A DNA stretch of 64,000 nucleotides from Flavivirga spongiicola (GTDB lineage Bacteria; Bacteroidota; Bacteroidia; Flavobacteriales; Flavobacteriaceae), in NCBI RefSeq assembly GCF_030540825.1, contig NZ_JAUOEO010000001.1:3011001-3075000 (forward strand). Direction: 5' to 3'. A program made the position numbers and the translations under genes. The notes beneath the pieces were generated by a model. That model saw only the letters and a program-made list of their open reading frames with translations, was not told the DNA's origin and did not search any database. Numbering within the stretch: the first letter of the stretch is position 1; each line of letters begins with the position of its first letter. Below are positions 43,852 to 53,854 of the stretch, piece after piece.

Positions 43852-46800
43852 ATGGAAATTAAATTAACTAATGTTCTTTTCTTTTTTAGAAAAAGACTAC
43901 TAAAAATCATTATGAGGACTTTTATATTCTTATTGTGTACTACTGTTTTTAGCTTTACTCCCGATAATGTTCTATCGCAGAATGCTAAAGTTACCATTGT
44001 AGAAGATAAAACCGTTACAGTTGACGAAGTCTTTGATATCATCAAAGAACAAACAGAATATAGATTTATATATAAATCAGATATGTTTAAGAATTTCCCT
44101 AAAATATCTTTAAAAAAGGGCATTATAAAAGCAAATCGATTACTGAAGCAAAGTCTTTCAAGCGGAAATTTTAATTTCAATTTTACAACTAAAAATACTA
44201 TTCTCATTAGAGAGTCTGTCCCTGTTACTTTACAAGAAACAAAAATTTCTGGTCAAATTGTCGATGAAAATGGTATGCCTATACCTGGAATAACGGTTTA
44301 TGTTACAGATCAGCAACCAAAAGGAGAACGTATAAGCCAAGATTTTTTAGTACGAGGAACTGCCACCGATTTTGATGGTAGCTTCTCTTTACTAGCAGAA
44401 GTAGGATACTATTTAGTAACTTCAGGGCTAGGGTATGAATTTTATACGGAACAAATCACAGCAGGTAAAACGGTTTATAATGTTACGTTAAAAGAAAGAG
44501 CCAGTGCTTTAGATGAAGTTTTAGTTGTTGGTTATGGAACAACTGTTAAAAAAGACCTTACAGGGTCTGTAGGGTCAGTTAAATCTGAAGATATTCAACA
44601 AATTAAAACACAAACTATTGATCAAGCTTTAGTCGGAAAAATTGCAGGTGTTCACGTAACTTCAGGTGGTGGAGCTCCAGGTTCTGGGGCCATTGTTCAT
44701 ATTCGCGGTTTAAGCCAAATAAATGGTGATAATCAACCGCTTTATGTGGTAGATGGTGTTCCTATTACCATCAATCCAAGTTTTAGCGAAGATGGTCTAG
44801 GGATTTCAGTATTTGGGGATCGCGAAAACCCATTATTGTCTATTAATCCCAATGAAATAGAGCGTGTAGATGTATTAAAAGATGCATCAGCAGCCGCTAT
44901 TTATGGGTCTCGCGCAGCTAACGGTGTTGTAATTATAACTACAAAACGTGGTAAACGCAACCAGGCACCACGATTTAATTTTTCATACAATACAACGATA
45001 CAGAATCCAACAGATAAATTAAACTATCTTAATGCAGAACAATATAGAACTTTTGCAGAAGAATGGGCGCCACAGGAATTAGCTAATGCCCCGTTTCCTC
45101 CATTTTTATATCCTGATTTACGCCCAAATGAATACCAAATTGTAAATGACCCTGATAATTATTTTGGTAATGCGAACACAAACTGGCAAGATGAGATCCT
45201 AAATAAAAATGCTATTTGGAATCAGTATAACTTTAGTTTGAGTGGAGGATCTGAAAAAACAAATTATTTGGTTTCTGCTACGGTTAACGAGCAGGAAGGA
45301 CAGTTAATAGGTAACAAATTTTCTAGATATAATTTTCAAACAAATATAGATTCTCAATTAAAAGACAACTTAAAAATTGGAGCTTCTATAAACTACAATT
45401 ATTCTGTAAATAAGCAATCTGCTGTTAATAATTTAGATCAAGCAAATTTTAGACCAGATCTTGGTGTATTTGATGAAAATGGAGACCATACTTCAATTAC
45501 AGATTTTTTCGGATTAAATCAAATAAATCCTTTAGGGAATGAAGCAAAAGTAAGAAATAAAGCGATTTCTAAAAACCTTTTCGGTTCTGTTTATGGAGAG
45601 CTAAAACTATTAAAAGACCTAAAGTTTAAATCACAACTTAGTATAGGTATAACTAATGATAAAAGTACAATATTTTCACCATCTTTTACCTCTGCAGCTT
45701 TGTTTGGTGCATTTTTTGGACCTGGTGGTGCTTCTTTAGCTGTCCAAACAACAGAAATCGTAACAACCAGTTTTAATAATACTTTAAACTATAATACTAC
45801 TATATCTGAAGATCATAGAATAGATGCTGTTGCGGGAATTTCTTGGGATAGAAATTTTATTAATTTAGAATCGCAAACCTACAATGGTTTCCCAGATGAT
45901 GAGGTATTAACAAATATACAGTCGGCAAATCAAGTTTCAGAATTTGCTAGTGATGCTACTGAATTTGGTTTAAATTCTTTGTTTGGTCGTATCAATTACA
46001 ATTATAAAGATAGATATTTACTAACGCTGACTGGAAGATATGACGCTTCTGTAAAATTTGGCCCTGAGAATAGACGTGGTTTTTTCCCATCTGCAGGGTT
46101 TGCTTGGAATGTACATAATGAAGAATTTTTTAATAATGATAGTAATGTAATAAGCAACCTTAAATTAAGAGCCACATTAGGGCGTACAGGAGTAGATAAC
46201 TTGCCTGCTTTTAGTTTTGAGCCTAAATATCTTACATTAGGTAACGGAGACTCATTTTATAACGGTGTTAATGGAATAGCAGTTCCAGATGTCCCTAATC
46301 AAGCTATTAAATGGGAATCTACAGATCAGTTGGATTTAGGAGTAGAGTTTGGATTGTTTAACGGACGCTTAAATGGAGAAGTTGTTTATTTTGAGAAAAA
46401 CACCAGTGGTTTAATTTTACAAACACCTATCGCAGCAGAAACTGGTGATTCTGAATGGAGTGCAAATATTGCAGACGTAACTAATACAGGTTGGGAAATT
46501 TCTTTGTACGGCGATGTGATTCGCACCAAGGATTTCACTTGGCATTCTTCATTCAACATTTCTTTTGTAAACAATAATTTAGAAGCTCTAAATGGTGGTT
46601 TAATTAGAGCTGGAGGCCTTGCAGAAGGTGAGCCTATTGGGTTTATTAATGGTTATATAGTAGATGGAATTGCACAAACACAGCAAGAAATAGACGCTCT
46701 AGATGCCAATGCCCCAAGTGGGACCTACTTTAGCGAAAGAGGAACAGTATTACAACCTGGAGACTATATATATAAAGATATAAGTGGTCCAAATGGTACA

Positions 46801-47367
46801 CCTGACGGGGAAATAACATCTGATGATTTAACCAATATAGGTGATATTAATCCAGATTTTTTTGGCGGATGGAATAACACTTTAACCTATAAGAACTTTA
46901 GTTTAAGTCTTAATTTTCAATTTGTTGAAGGTGCTGCCAAAAGATTTGGTCCTATAGAAGGGCTAGGGTTTCCTAGAGCTTTTGAAAATCAGTTAGATTT
47001 AGTTTTAGATACTTGGACACCAGATAATACTAATGCAACGTATGCCCGTTTAGGATCGTTTACCCATAGTCCTGATTTTGGGCGAGCAGCAACTTCAAAA
47101 GCTGTAGGAGATGCATCTTATATTAAGCTACGTTCAGCATCAATAGGGTATAATTTACCTCAAGATATTATAGCTAAAGTAGGTTTAAGTCGTGCTAGAA
47201 TATCAATTAGTGGTAATAACTTATTTACCATTTCAGATTATCCAGGTCAAGACCCAGAAAATTCGCCTACAACCCGAGGAGGAGCCACAGTAGACTTGCT
47301 AAGTGACAATGGGCTTTCTTACCCGCAAACCAGAACGTTTACATTTGGAGTAGATTTAAGTTTCTAA
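43852..47367 (+). CDS. SusC/RagA TonB-dependent receptor with STN domain
   Basis: The 1171-residue outer-membrane receptor has a signal sequence near residues 20-43. An STN domain lies at about 50-122 (VTVDEVFDIIKEQTEYRFIY), a carboxypeptidase-regulatory-like domain at about 130-215, and a TonB box region then the plug (VVGYGTTVKKDLTGSVGSVK). A long 22-stranded barrel ends in TFGVDLSF. The STN domain ties it to the FecR/ECF pair. It pairs with the SusD gene, 16 bases downstream. The internal ATG at 43912 is a possible alternative start. Confidence 0.95.
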   Translation: MEIKLTNVLFFFRKRLLKIIMRTFIFLLCTTVFSFTPDNVLSQNAKVTIVEDKTVTVDEVFDIIKEQTEYRFIYKSDMFKNFPKISLKKGIIKANRLLKQSLSSGNFNFNFTTKNTILIRESVPVTLQETKISGQIVDENGMPIPGITVYVTDQQPKGERISQDFLVRGTATDFDGSFSLLAEVGYYLVTSGLGYEFYTEQITAGKTVYNVTLKERASALDEVLVVGYGTTVKKDLTGSVGSVKSEDIQQIKTQTIDQALVGKIAGVHVTSGGGAPGSGAIVHIRGLSQINGDNQPLYVVDGVPITINPSFSEDGLGISVFGDRENPLLSINPNEIERVDVLKDASAAAIYGSRAANGVVIITTKRGKRNQAPRFNFSYNTTIQNPTDKLNYLNAEQYRTFAEEWAPQELANAPFPPFLYPDLRPNEYQIVNDPDNYFGNANTNWQDEILNKNAIWNQYNFSLSGGSEKTNYLVSATVNEQEGQLIGNKFSRYNFQTNIDSQLKDNLKIGASINYNYSVNKQSAVNNLDQANFRPDLGVFDENGDHTSITDFFGLNQINPLGNEAKVRNKAISKNLFGSVYGELKLLKDLKFKSQLSIGITNDKSTIFSPSFTSAALFGAFFGPGGASLAVQTTEIVTTSFNNTLNYNTTISEDHRIDAVAGISWDRNFINLESQTYNGFPDDEVLTNIQSANQVSEFASDATEFGLNSLFGRINYNYKDRYLLTLTGRYDASVKFGPENRRGFFPSAGFAWNVHNEEFFNNDSNVISNLKLRATLGRTGVDNLPAFSFEPKYLTLGNGDSFYNGVNGIAVPDVPNQAIKWESTDQLDLGVEFGLFNGRLNGEVVYFEKNTSGLILQTPIAAETGDSEWSANIADVTNTGWEISLYGDVIRTKDFTWHSSFNISFVNNNLEALNGGLIRAGGLAEGEPIGFINGYIVDGIAQTQQEIDALDANAPSGTYFSERGTVLQPGDYIYKDISGPNGTPDGEITSDDLTNIGDINPDFFGGWNNTLTYKNFSLSLNFQFVEGAAKRFGPIEGLGFPRAFENQLDLVLDTWTPDNTNATYARLGSFTHSPDFGRAATSKAVGDASYIKLRSASIGYNLPQDIIAKVGLSRARISISGNNLFTISDYPGQDPENSPTTRGGATVDLLSDNGLSYPQTRTFTFGVDLSF

Positions 47368-47383
47368 TAAAAAAAATAATAAG

Positions 47384-48829
47384 ATGAAAAAAATAAAATT
47401 TATATATAAGTGTTTATTTTGTTTAACGGTAAGTTGTTTTACTTCATGCCAATTAACTGAAGATATAGACGATTACGAAAGCTTATTTACCTTAAATGCT
47501 TTTGATGCCATTGCAGATGAAGCCTCTGCAGAATTAGCACTGGTAGGAGCTTATTCCGGATTCAAGCAACGTAGTACTGCTTCTGGACTTCCAGAGTTAT
47601 TTATGATTCCTTCTGTATTAAGTGGAGTAGGAGTAAGTGCCAGACCAAGTGTTGAATTTGATGCATATCAGAATAACGATCCTACTTCGCAAAATACTAC
47701 TAGTAATTTAGGAGCATACACGCGTATGTACGATTTGATTAATCGATGCAATTGGTTAATACAAGGACTAAACAATTTAGATAGTTCGAAATTTGATAAC
47801 CCCGCAAGATATGCAGAGGTATTGGCAGAAACAAAAGCTTTAAGAGCTACAGCTAATTTTTATTTATTGCGTTTATGGGGTCAATTTTATGATGTCAATT
47901 CTATATATGGTATTAACATCAGAACAGCACCGGCTTTAAGTTCTGAAGCCTTTCCACGAAATTCTGTAGCTGAAACCTATGATGCTATTACTGCAGATTT
48001 GGATGAGGCCATAGCAAATGCACCAGATTTTACTTCTAAGTTAGGTATTAGTAAAACATATGCTAAAGCATTGAAAGCTAAAGTACTTTTGTATAAAGGT
48101 GAATTTAGCCAAGCTGCTACATTAGCAAAAGATGTTATTGATAATTCGGGGGCTAACTTTGCTTTAGCAAGCACATACGCCGAAATTTTTGATAACAGTT
48201 CTGAAGCCACTTTCAGTTCTTCAGAATATCTTTTTATAACTGGTGGAGGGCCAGGAGTATTTATTGGTATAGAAAATTTTTGGGGAACATTTTTTGTAGC
48301 ACCTTCTTCAACATTCCCAAGTACAGTTGCTGCTGGAATAACAGATGTTGGCGGACAAATGATTAGCTATGATAATAACAGAGTATCGTCTATGTTTGGA
48401 TTCGATAATTTTAAATTTGGAAGGCCATATCCTAAAATATACCATTTAAGAATGGCTGAAGTTTATTTAATTTTTGCAGAAGCCAATGCACGTGCCAATA
48501 ATAGTGTAACACTAGAAGCTCTAGATGCACTAAATGCTGTCCGCTTACGTGCAGGTGCTACTACAACTGGCGGTGATGGTTTTGAAACCTATCCTGCTAC
48601 CATTTCATTAACTCAATTTTTGGATGCTGTTCGTATCGAAAAAATGGTTGAAGTTGGTGGTGAATCTGGCGAAGAATGGTTTGACTTAGTAAGATTCCAT
48701 TTTGTGGATGGCTTTGATGTTACTACAATAAAGGCATCAGCAACAGATCCTGATAAGTTTATTTTGCCTATAGATTTACAAACTATAGAGGCTGGAGGTA
48801 ATATTATAGAACAAAACCCTGGGTACTAA
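47384..48829 (+). CDS. RagB/SusD family surface lipoprotein
   Basis: The 481-residue lipoprotein has a lipobox ending in Cys (FTSCQ, residue about 22). The SusD-like N-terminal helices include LYDLINRCNWLIQGLNNLDS in a TPR-like array. The C-terminal RagB part has YLIFAEANARANN and ALNAVRLRAGA. It acts as the lid of the SusC channel and binds the substrate at the cell surface. The substrate cannot be deduced because no glycoside hydrolase is present. Confidence 0.94.
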   Translation: MKKIKFIYKCLFCLTVSCFTSCQLTEDIDDYESLFTLNAFDAIADEASAELALVGAYSGFKQRSTASGLPELFMIPSVLSGVGVSARPSVEFDAYQNNDPTSQNTTSNLGAYTRMYDLINRCNWLIQGLNNLDSSKFDNPARYAEVLAETKALRATANFYLLRLWGQFYDVNSIYGINIRTAPALSSEAFPRNSVAETYDAITADLDEAIANAPDFTSKLGISKTYAKALKAKVLLYKGEFSQAATLAKDVIDNSGANFALASTYAEIFDNSSEATFSSSEYLFITGGGPGVFIGIENFWGTFFVAPSSTFPSTVAAGITDVGGQMISYDNNRVSSMFGFDNFKFGRPYPKIYHLRMAEVYLIFAEANARANNSVTLEALDALNAVRLRAGATTTGGDGFETYPATISLTQFLDAVRIEKMVEVGGESGEEWFDLVRFHFVDGFDVTTIKASATDPDKFILPIDLQTIEAGGNIIEQNPGY

Positions 48830-48840
48830 ATTTTTAAAAT

Positions 48841-48880
48841 CCCTAACCTCAAATCATTGAAGTTAGGGGTTGTCTTTCTC
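48841..48880 (+). terminator. Hairpin after susD
   Basis: CCCTAAC at 48841-48847 and GTTAGGG at 48862-48868, with inner TCAA/TTGA pairing, are followed by a T-rich tract. It may partly separate susCD from the thioredoxin genes. Confidence 0.65.
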
Positions 48881-48906
48881 CTTTCTTAATCTAAATTTTA
48901 AAGAGT

Positions 48907-49575
48907 GTGAAGCATTATATTCTCTTACTTCTAGCATGGTTAGTCATAAACATTACATATGCTCAAAATTGTAAAGTATTACTAAATACCATAAATAATG
49001 CATACCAAGGAGATTGTAAAAAAGGAAAGGCAGATGGAGAAGGTTTAGCTAAAGGAATAGACACATACTTGGGAGCATTTAAAAAAGGGTTGCCCCATGG
49101 CTTTGGAATTTACACATGGCATGACGGGAAAACATATAAAGGGCAATTTAAAAAAGGTAAAAAAGAAGGACAAGGCGAACTGAGTTTTAAAGCAGACAGT
49201 ATTATTACTGGTTTTTGGAAAAAAGATGTTTATATAGGTTTATTTGAAAAACCTTATAATAAAATTGATAAATCGCAAAATGTATCAGCTTATAACCTTA
49301 ATAAAACACAAGAAAATATTAATAGTTTACGATTTTATATTAGAGTTAATCAACAATATGAGCAAAACCCGCAATTAAATATCGTAGTACATTCTGGACA
49401 ATACCAATATCAATTAAACAACAATAATTTTATTGAGCTTACCAATGTCACTTATCCTATAAAACTAAAAGCATACTACAAACAAGATTTTATTGAAGTT
49501 GAAATCTTTCAATCTGGTCTTTGGGTAATCAAAACAGATATTACTTACATAAAAGGATTAAATACAAATAATTAA
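48907..49575 (+). CDS. Secreted MORN-repeat protein
   Basis: The 222-residue protein starts at a GTG with a signal peptide ending in TYAQ. Three to four MORN repeats follow (GEGLAKGIDTYLGAFKKGLP, HGFGIYTWHDGKTYKGQFKK, EGQGELSFKADSIITGFWKK), then about 110 residues of beta-rich sequence without a known domain. MORN repeats are structural or binding elements. It begins the second half of the locus, followed after 14 bases by a thioredoxin gene. Confidence 0.85.
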   Translation: MKHYILLLLAWLVINITYAQNCKVLLNTINNAYQGDCKKGKADGEGLAKGIDTYLGAFKKGLPHGFGIYTWHDGKTYKGQFKKGKKEGQGELSFKADSIITGFWKKDVYIGLFEKPYNKIDKSQNVSAYNLNKTQENINSLRFYIRVNQQYEQNPQLNIVVHSGQYQYQLNNNNFIELTNVTYPIKLKAYYKQDFIEVEIFQSGLWVIKTDITYIKGLNTNN

Positions 49576-49589
49576 ATCAATCGAAAACA

Positions 49590-50795
49590 ATGAAAAAAAT
49601 TATAGTCATATTAATAGTCTTTGTTACCAGTCATCTTATGTATGCGCAGGGGGTTTCGTTTGAACACGGGACTTTTGCTGATGCGTTATCAAAAGCAAAA
49701 GCTGAAAATAAAATGATATTTATGGACTGCTATACCACTTGGTGTGGTCCCTGTAAAAAAATGTCTAAAGAAGTATTCCCGCAACAAGAAGTAGGAGATT
49801 ACATGAATACCCATTTTGTAAGTATTAAAATGGATATGGAAAAAGGAGAAGGGATACAACTTACAAAAATGTATGGAGTAAAAGCATTTCCAACACTATT
49901 GTTTATGGATGCAAATGGTAAAGTAATGCATACAAAAGTTGGCGGGGCAGATGTTGCAGGGTTTATTGCAGAAGCCAAAGCTGCTAATGATCCAACAAAG
50001 CAATTTTGGTATATAGAAAAACAATATAAAGACGGTAAGCGAGATATTGCTACCATTTCAAATTATATCAAGGCATTATTCGAATCTTTTAAAAAGGATG
50101 AGGCAAAAAAAATTGGTCAGGAGTTTATACCATCACTGACCCAAGATCAATACAATACTGAAGAAGGATTTACCATCGTTGCCTATACAGGTGTTGATTT
50201 TAAAAGTGAGCCCTATAATTATATTTTAAATAATAGAGCAATTTTTGAAGCCAACGAAAAGATTGGTCAGCAAAGTGTAGATTATGTCTTAAGTAATGCT
50301 ATTAGCTCTTACATAAATGGAATAGCGAGTACTGGAACACTAGAGGAATTAAAATCAGCCATTGAAGAAACAAAAAAAGACTTTATCAATCCTCAACAGG
50401 AAATGATAGAAACTAATTACTACAATACTTATTATTTAGCAAATAAACAATTTGATACCTGGTTTGAGGCTAATAAAATGCAAGCAGATGAAGCCACAGA
50501 AAAAAACATGCGCTTGTCCATGTATATTAATACAGCTTATAATATTGCAGTAAATCCAGATTTTTCTCAAGCTGGTCTTTACGAAAGAGCCATAAAGTTA
50601 ACAGAAAGAATACCTTCAGAAGACCCAGAATTTTTGGCGGCATATTATTGTTTGGCAGAACTGTACAAAAAAGTTGGGAATAAAAGTAAAGCATTAGAAA
50701 ACATCAACATATTTATTAAAAAGAATACCGAAAAAGGCGGTGTTGAAGACAAACGCGTAACAGATTTGAAACTTGCCATTGGGCAAATGCAATAA
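49590..50795 (+). CDS. Secreted thioredoxin-fold protein with helical C-terminus
   Basis: The 401-residue protein has a signal peptide ending in YAQ, then a thioredoxin domain at about 25-135 with the active site CYTTWCGPCKKM. The remaining 260 residues are helical and TPR-like at the end (AAYYCLAELYKKVGNKSKAL). It is periplasmic. It probably reduces or isomerises disulfides or transfers electrons. It is first of three consecutive thioredoxin-fold genes. Confidence 0.9.
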   Translation: MKKIIVILIVFVTSHLMYAQGVSFEHGTFADALSKAKAENKMIFMDCYTTWCGPCKKMSKEVFPQQEVGDYMNTHFVSIKMDMEKGEGIQLTKMYGVKAFPTLLFMDANGKVMHTKVGGADVAGFIAEAKAANDPTKQFWYIEKQYKDGKRDIATISNYIKALFESFKKDEAKKIGQEFIPSLTQDQYNTEEGFTIVAYTGVDFKSEPYNYILNNRAIFEANEKIGQQSVDYVLSNAISSYINGIASTGTLEELKSAIEETKKDFINPQQEMIETNYYNTYYLANKQFDTWFEANKMQADEATEKNMRLSMYINTAYNIAVNPDFSQAGLYERAIKLTERIPSEDPEFLAAYYCLAELYKKVGNKSKALENINIFIKKNTEKGGVEDKRVTDLKLAIGQMQ

Positions 50796-50815
50796 TAAAA
50801 CAAAACCACATTAAA

Positions 50816-52036
50816 ATGAAACTAACGAATATCATCAAATTATTTATAATCACACTAATTATTTCTAGCTGTGGTGAAAAACAAAAACCTTTAGAAGAAG
50901 GCATGTACCGTATTAATGGAACGGTTAATGGGTTGGAGAATGGAGACATTTATTTGACCAATTTTCCAAACCCAACAGATACCATAAAAGTTGTCAAAGG
51001 AAAATTTACTCTTGAAAAGGAATTGAAGGAAGTTGTAGGGAAAGTTAATTTAACCAAAGATGCGAGCATAAAGTACATGGATTCTAAATTAATGATCTCC
51101 TTTTTTATAGAGCCATCTATAATGACACTTGATTTAAATTATGAAGATTTTTCAAAATCTAAACTAATGGGTTCTAAAACACAAGATGAACAATACCAAT
51201 TAGATGAGATTAGAAGTAAAATTGCGGCTAATTATAAAGCAGAGCAAGATGCTTTTGAAACGGTTAGAAAAAAATATGATGATGCCACAAAAGCAGGAGC
51301 CAGTGAAGAAGAATTAGAAGCTATTAAATACGAAGACAATGAAGCCAGAGGCAAACTTGCGCCTATGTGGGAAGAGCAAGGTAAAGTAACATTGCAGTTT
51401 ATTAAAGACAATCCTAAATCGTTTGTGAGTGTACAATCTTTAATGTTTCAATTAGGCCATATACAGTATGATGAGGCAAAGGCTATTTTAGACCAATTTA
51501 ATCCAGCGCATTTAAAAATTGGCATAGGTGCTAGATTAGCTAAAGATATTGAAGATATGCGCAAAGGAATTCCTGGCGCCTTGGCAGGAAATTTCAATAC
51601 TGTAGATATTAACGGCAGCCCATTAAAATTAGAAGATTTTAAGGATAAATACTTACTAATAGATTTTTGGGCGTCTTGGTGTGTGCCTTGTAGAAAAGGA
51701 AATCCGCATTTAATTAGTTTATTTGAAAAATACAATCAAAAAGGATTAGAAATTTTAGGCGTTTCAGATGATGATAGAGATCATGATAAATGGCGTAAGG
51801 CTGTAGAAAAAGACCAAATAGGAATCTGGCATCATGTGTTAAGAGGTTTAGAATATGACCCTGAAACACGCCGGCAAATTAACAAGCATAAAGACATAAG
51901 CAATGGCTATAATATTAGCTCCTTGCCAACCAAAATATTAGTGAATCCAGATGGTGTTATTATTGGCCGTTATGGAGGTGGTGGTGGAACAGACGATGAT
52001 ATGGATCGTGATTTGGCTAAATTATTTATTGAATAA
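50816..52036 (+). CDS. TlpA-like thioredoxin lipoprotein with DUF4369 domain
   Basis: The 406-residue lipoprotein has a lipobox (ISSCGE, Cys19). An N-terminal DUF4369 domain follows (YRINGTVNGLENGDIYLTN), then a helical linker, and a C-terminal TlpA/AhpC-TSA thioredoxin domain with active site WASWCVPCRKGNPHL near residue 285. It is a membrane-anchored periplasmic oxidoreductase. A close paralog follows. Its role in the SusCD locus is unknown. Confidence 0.92.
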   Translation: MKLTNIIKLFIITLIISSCGEKQKPLEEGMYRINGTVNGLENGDIYLTNFPNPTDTIKVVKGKFTLEKELKEVVGKVNLTKDASIKYMDSKLMISFFIEPSIMTLDLNYEDFSKSKLMGSKTQDEQYQLDEIRSKIAANYKAEQDAFETVRKKYDDATKAGASEEELEAIKYEDNEARGKLAPMWEEQGKVTLQFIKDNPKSFVSVQSLMFQLGHIQYDEAKAILDQFNPAHLKIGIGARLAKDIEDMRKGIPGALAGNFNTVDINGSPLKLEDFKDKYLLIDFWASWCVPCRKGNPHLISLFEKYNQKGLEILGVSDDDRDHDKWRKAVEKDQIGIWHHVLRGLEYDPETRRQINKHKDISNGYNISSLPTKILVNPDGVIIGRYGGGGGTDDDMDRDLAKLFIE

Positions 52037-52057
52037 AAAATATTAAAATACTATGAA

Positions 52058-53221
52058 ATGAAAATATTAAATAGAATAGCATTATTACTAATAATCTCAC
52101 TACTATATAATTGCAAAAATGAGGGGGCACATGACGGTTATGTGATTAATGGAACTACCTCTGACACCAGTGGTTTAGCAACGCTGGTTATAACAGATTT
52201 AATTACAAAAACTGATAAAGTCATAGACAGTGCTAAAGTTATTGACGGGAAATTTCAATTTAAAGGCAAGATAGACTTCTCCGATCAAGTAATTATTACT
52301 TTGGATAAGGATAGAAGTCACCCTTTTTTTATAGATAATACTAATATTTTTGTTGATTTAAATCCATCTGAATTTCCAAATATATTAGAAGCTAAAGTTA
52401 TGGGGTCTAAGTTACAAGATGACTTAGAAGTATTTGAAAATCAAGTAAAAGCTATTCAGAACGATGAAAAATACAAAGAACTTAGAGAACTAAATAAAAC
52501 ATATAATGAAGCAGGGAGAAATAGAGATGTGAAATTACAAGAAGAATTGTATAAAAAGTTTGATGATTATAAAGAACTTTCTTTAGAAAGAGCAAATAGA
52601 ATACAAGACTTACAAATGGATTATTTAAAAAACAATCCGAGTTCACCAATTACCCCTGAAATAGTCGAGTTTTTATTTAATGATAGAGCAACTTTTGAGG
52701 AATTAACCTCACTACTTAATGCATTTAAAGGAGCAGCTAAACAAACACAAAACTTTAAATATTTTTCACATAAATATGAAATCAGAAAACGTACAGCTCT
52801 TGGTCAACCGGCTCCAGATTTCACTTTAAAAGATACCGAAGGAAATGATGTCTCTTTGTCTGGTTTAAAAGGAAAGTATGTGTTATTAGATTTTTGGGCA
52901 AGTTGGTGTAAACCTTGTCGTGCTTCTTATCCTCATTTAAAGGAAGTGTACAAAAAATATAAAAATAATGGGTTTGAAGTGCTTGCTATTTCAACCGATC
53001 GTAAGCCAGAACAGTGGTTAAAAGCGATAGAAGAAGACCAAACAGTTTGGTTGCAAGTTATTGATAGGTTTGTAAAAAGAGGACCATCAGAAATTAGCGA
53101 TCTATATAGTGTACCCTTTTTACCAACTACATATTTAGTAGATGACAAAGGTACTATACTGGCAAAAAACTTACATGCCAATGCACTAGATAAAAAACTG
53201 GAAACGGTTTTTGGGTTTTAA
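52058..53221 (+). CDS. TlpA-like thioredoxin lipoprotein, second copy
   Basis: The 387-residue lipoprotein (lipobox LLYNCK) has the same plan as its neighbour: DUF4369-like N-terminus, helical linker, and thioredoxin domain with GQPAPDFTLKDTEG and WASWCKPCRASYPHL near residue 285. The pair probably arose by tandem duplication. It is the last gene of the locus. A tRNA-3'-like repeat and a terminator follow. Confidence 0.92.
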   Translation: MKILNRIALLLIISLLYNCKNEGAHDGYVINGTTSDTSGLATLVITDLITKTDKVIDSAKVIDGKFQFKGKIDFSDQVIITLDKDRSHPFFIDNTNIFVDLNPSEFPNILEAKVMGSKLQDDLEVFENQVKAIQNDEKYKELRELNKTYNEAGRNRDVKLQEELYKKFDDYKELSLERANRIQDLQMDYLKNNPSSPITPEIVEFLFNDRATFEELTSLLNAFKGAAKQTQNFKYFSHKYEIRKRTALGQPAPDFTLKDTEGNDVSLSGLKGKYVLLDFWASWCKPCRASYPHLKEVYKKYKNNGFEVLAISTDRKPEQWLKAIEEDQTVWLQVIDRFVKRGPSEISDLYSVPFLPTTYLVDDKGTILAKNLHANALDKKLETVFGF

Positions 53222-53267
53222 AATTAAATGGATGTTTCTTTTATTAAATCTATAAAAAACAAATCTA

Positions 53268-53302
53268 AAGGAACGCAGTCGAAGGGAGTCTCTCCGCCCG
53301 AA
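53268..53302 (+). repeat. tRNA-3'-end-like repeat, copy B
   Basis: GAACGCAGTCGAAGG leads into GAGTCTCTCCGCCCG at 53286-53300, which is identical over 15 bases to the T-arm/acceptor end of tRNA-Leu at 41286-41300. Only the 3' end is present, so it is not a tRNA gene. Copy A is at 41380-41414. Confidence 0.6.
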
Positions 53303-53328
53303 CTTTTTCAACTACAAAAAATTAGATG

Positions 53329-53357
53329 AAAGCTTCTCAATTTGAGGAGCTTTTTTT
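53329..53357 (+). terminator. Terminator after the TlpA genes
   Basis: AGCTTCTCAA at 53331-53340 pairs with TTGAGGAGCT at 53342-53351 (one mismatch) and runs into seven T. Confidence 0.8.
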
Positions 53358-53670
53358 GTTTAGATACCACATAGGTGTAATGTTTTACCTTTTTATACTT
53401 AATTTAAGTTGGTGCTATATGTTACAGCTTGATTTCAAACTATTGATTATAAGACGTTTGTCGCTTAGTAGTATTAAGTAATATTATTAATACTTGTCAA
53501 ACCCAATTAAATATAGGTTTTAATATGCATGATGACAATCGTAATTTATTTATTAGTATTTGTTTAACTTTTCAATCGGCAATATTTTATAGATTTACCA
53601 ATAGAAAACGAATAAATGAATTCTCTAAAAAAGAAGTTAATATAACTTGGTCTAGTTTATTTATTATCTA

Positions 53671-53847
53671 ATGAAATTAGCAAGAACTAAGAAAAAAATA
53701 TTCTCAGCATTATTTGATAAACATTATAAAAGGCTTTTTAATTATTCTTTTAAAGTGGTTAATGATAGAGATAATGCTGAAGAACTTGTTCAGGAGACAT
53801 TTATTAAGCTTTGGGAAAAGACTGATAATTCTGCTTGTGACCTATAA
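53671..53847 (+). pseudogene. Truncated ECF sigma factor gene
   Basis: The 58-codon frame encodes a sigma-70 region 2: SALFDKHYKRLFNYSFKVVN and DNAEELVQETFIKLWEKTD match the intact ECF proteins in this window. The frame then ends at once in NSACDL and a stop, so the rest of region 2, region 3 and region 4 are missing. An IS3-family transposase fragment begins eight bases later, which suggests the truncation followed an insertion. The 370 bases between terminator and ATG contain no gene. Confidence 0.8.
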
Positions 53848-53854
53848 TTATATT

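Noticed and set aside
53286..53300. Second tRNA-Leu
   Set aside because: Only the T-arm/acceptor 3' end is present. No 5' acceptor strand, D-arm or anticodon arm precedes it.
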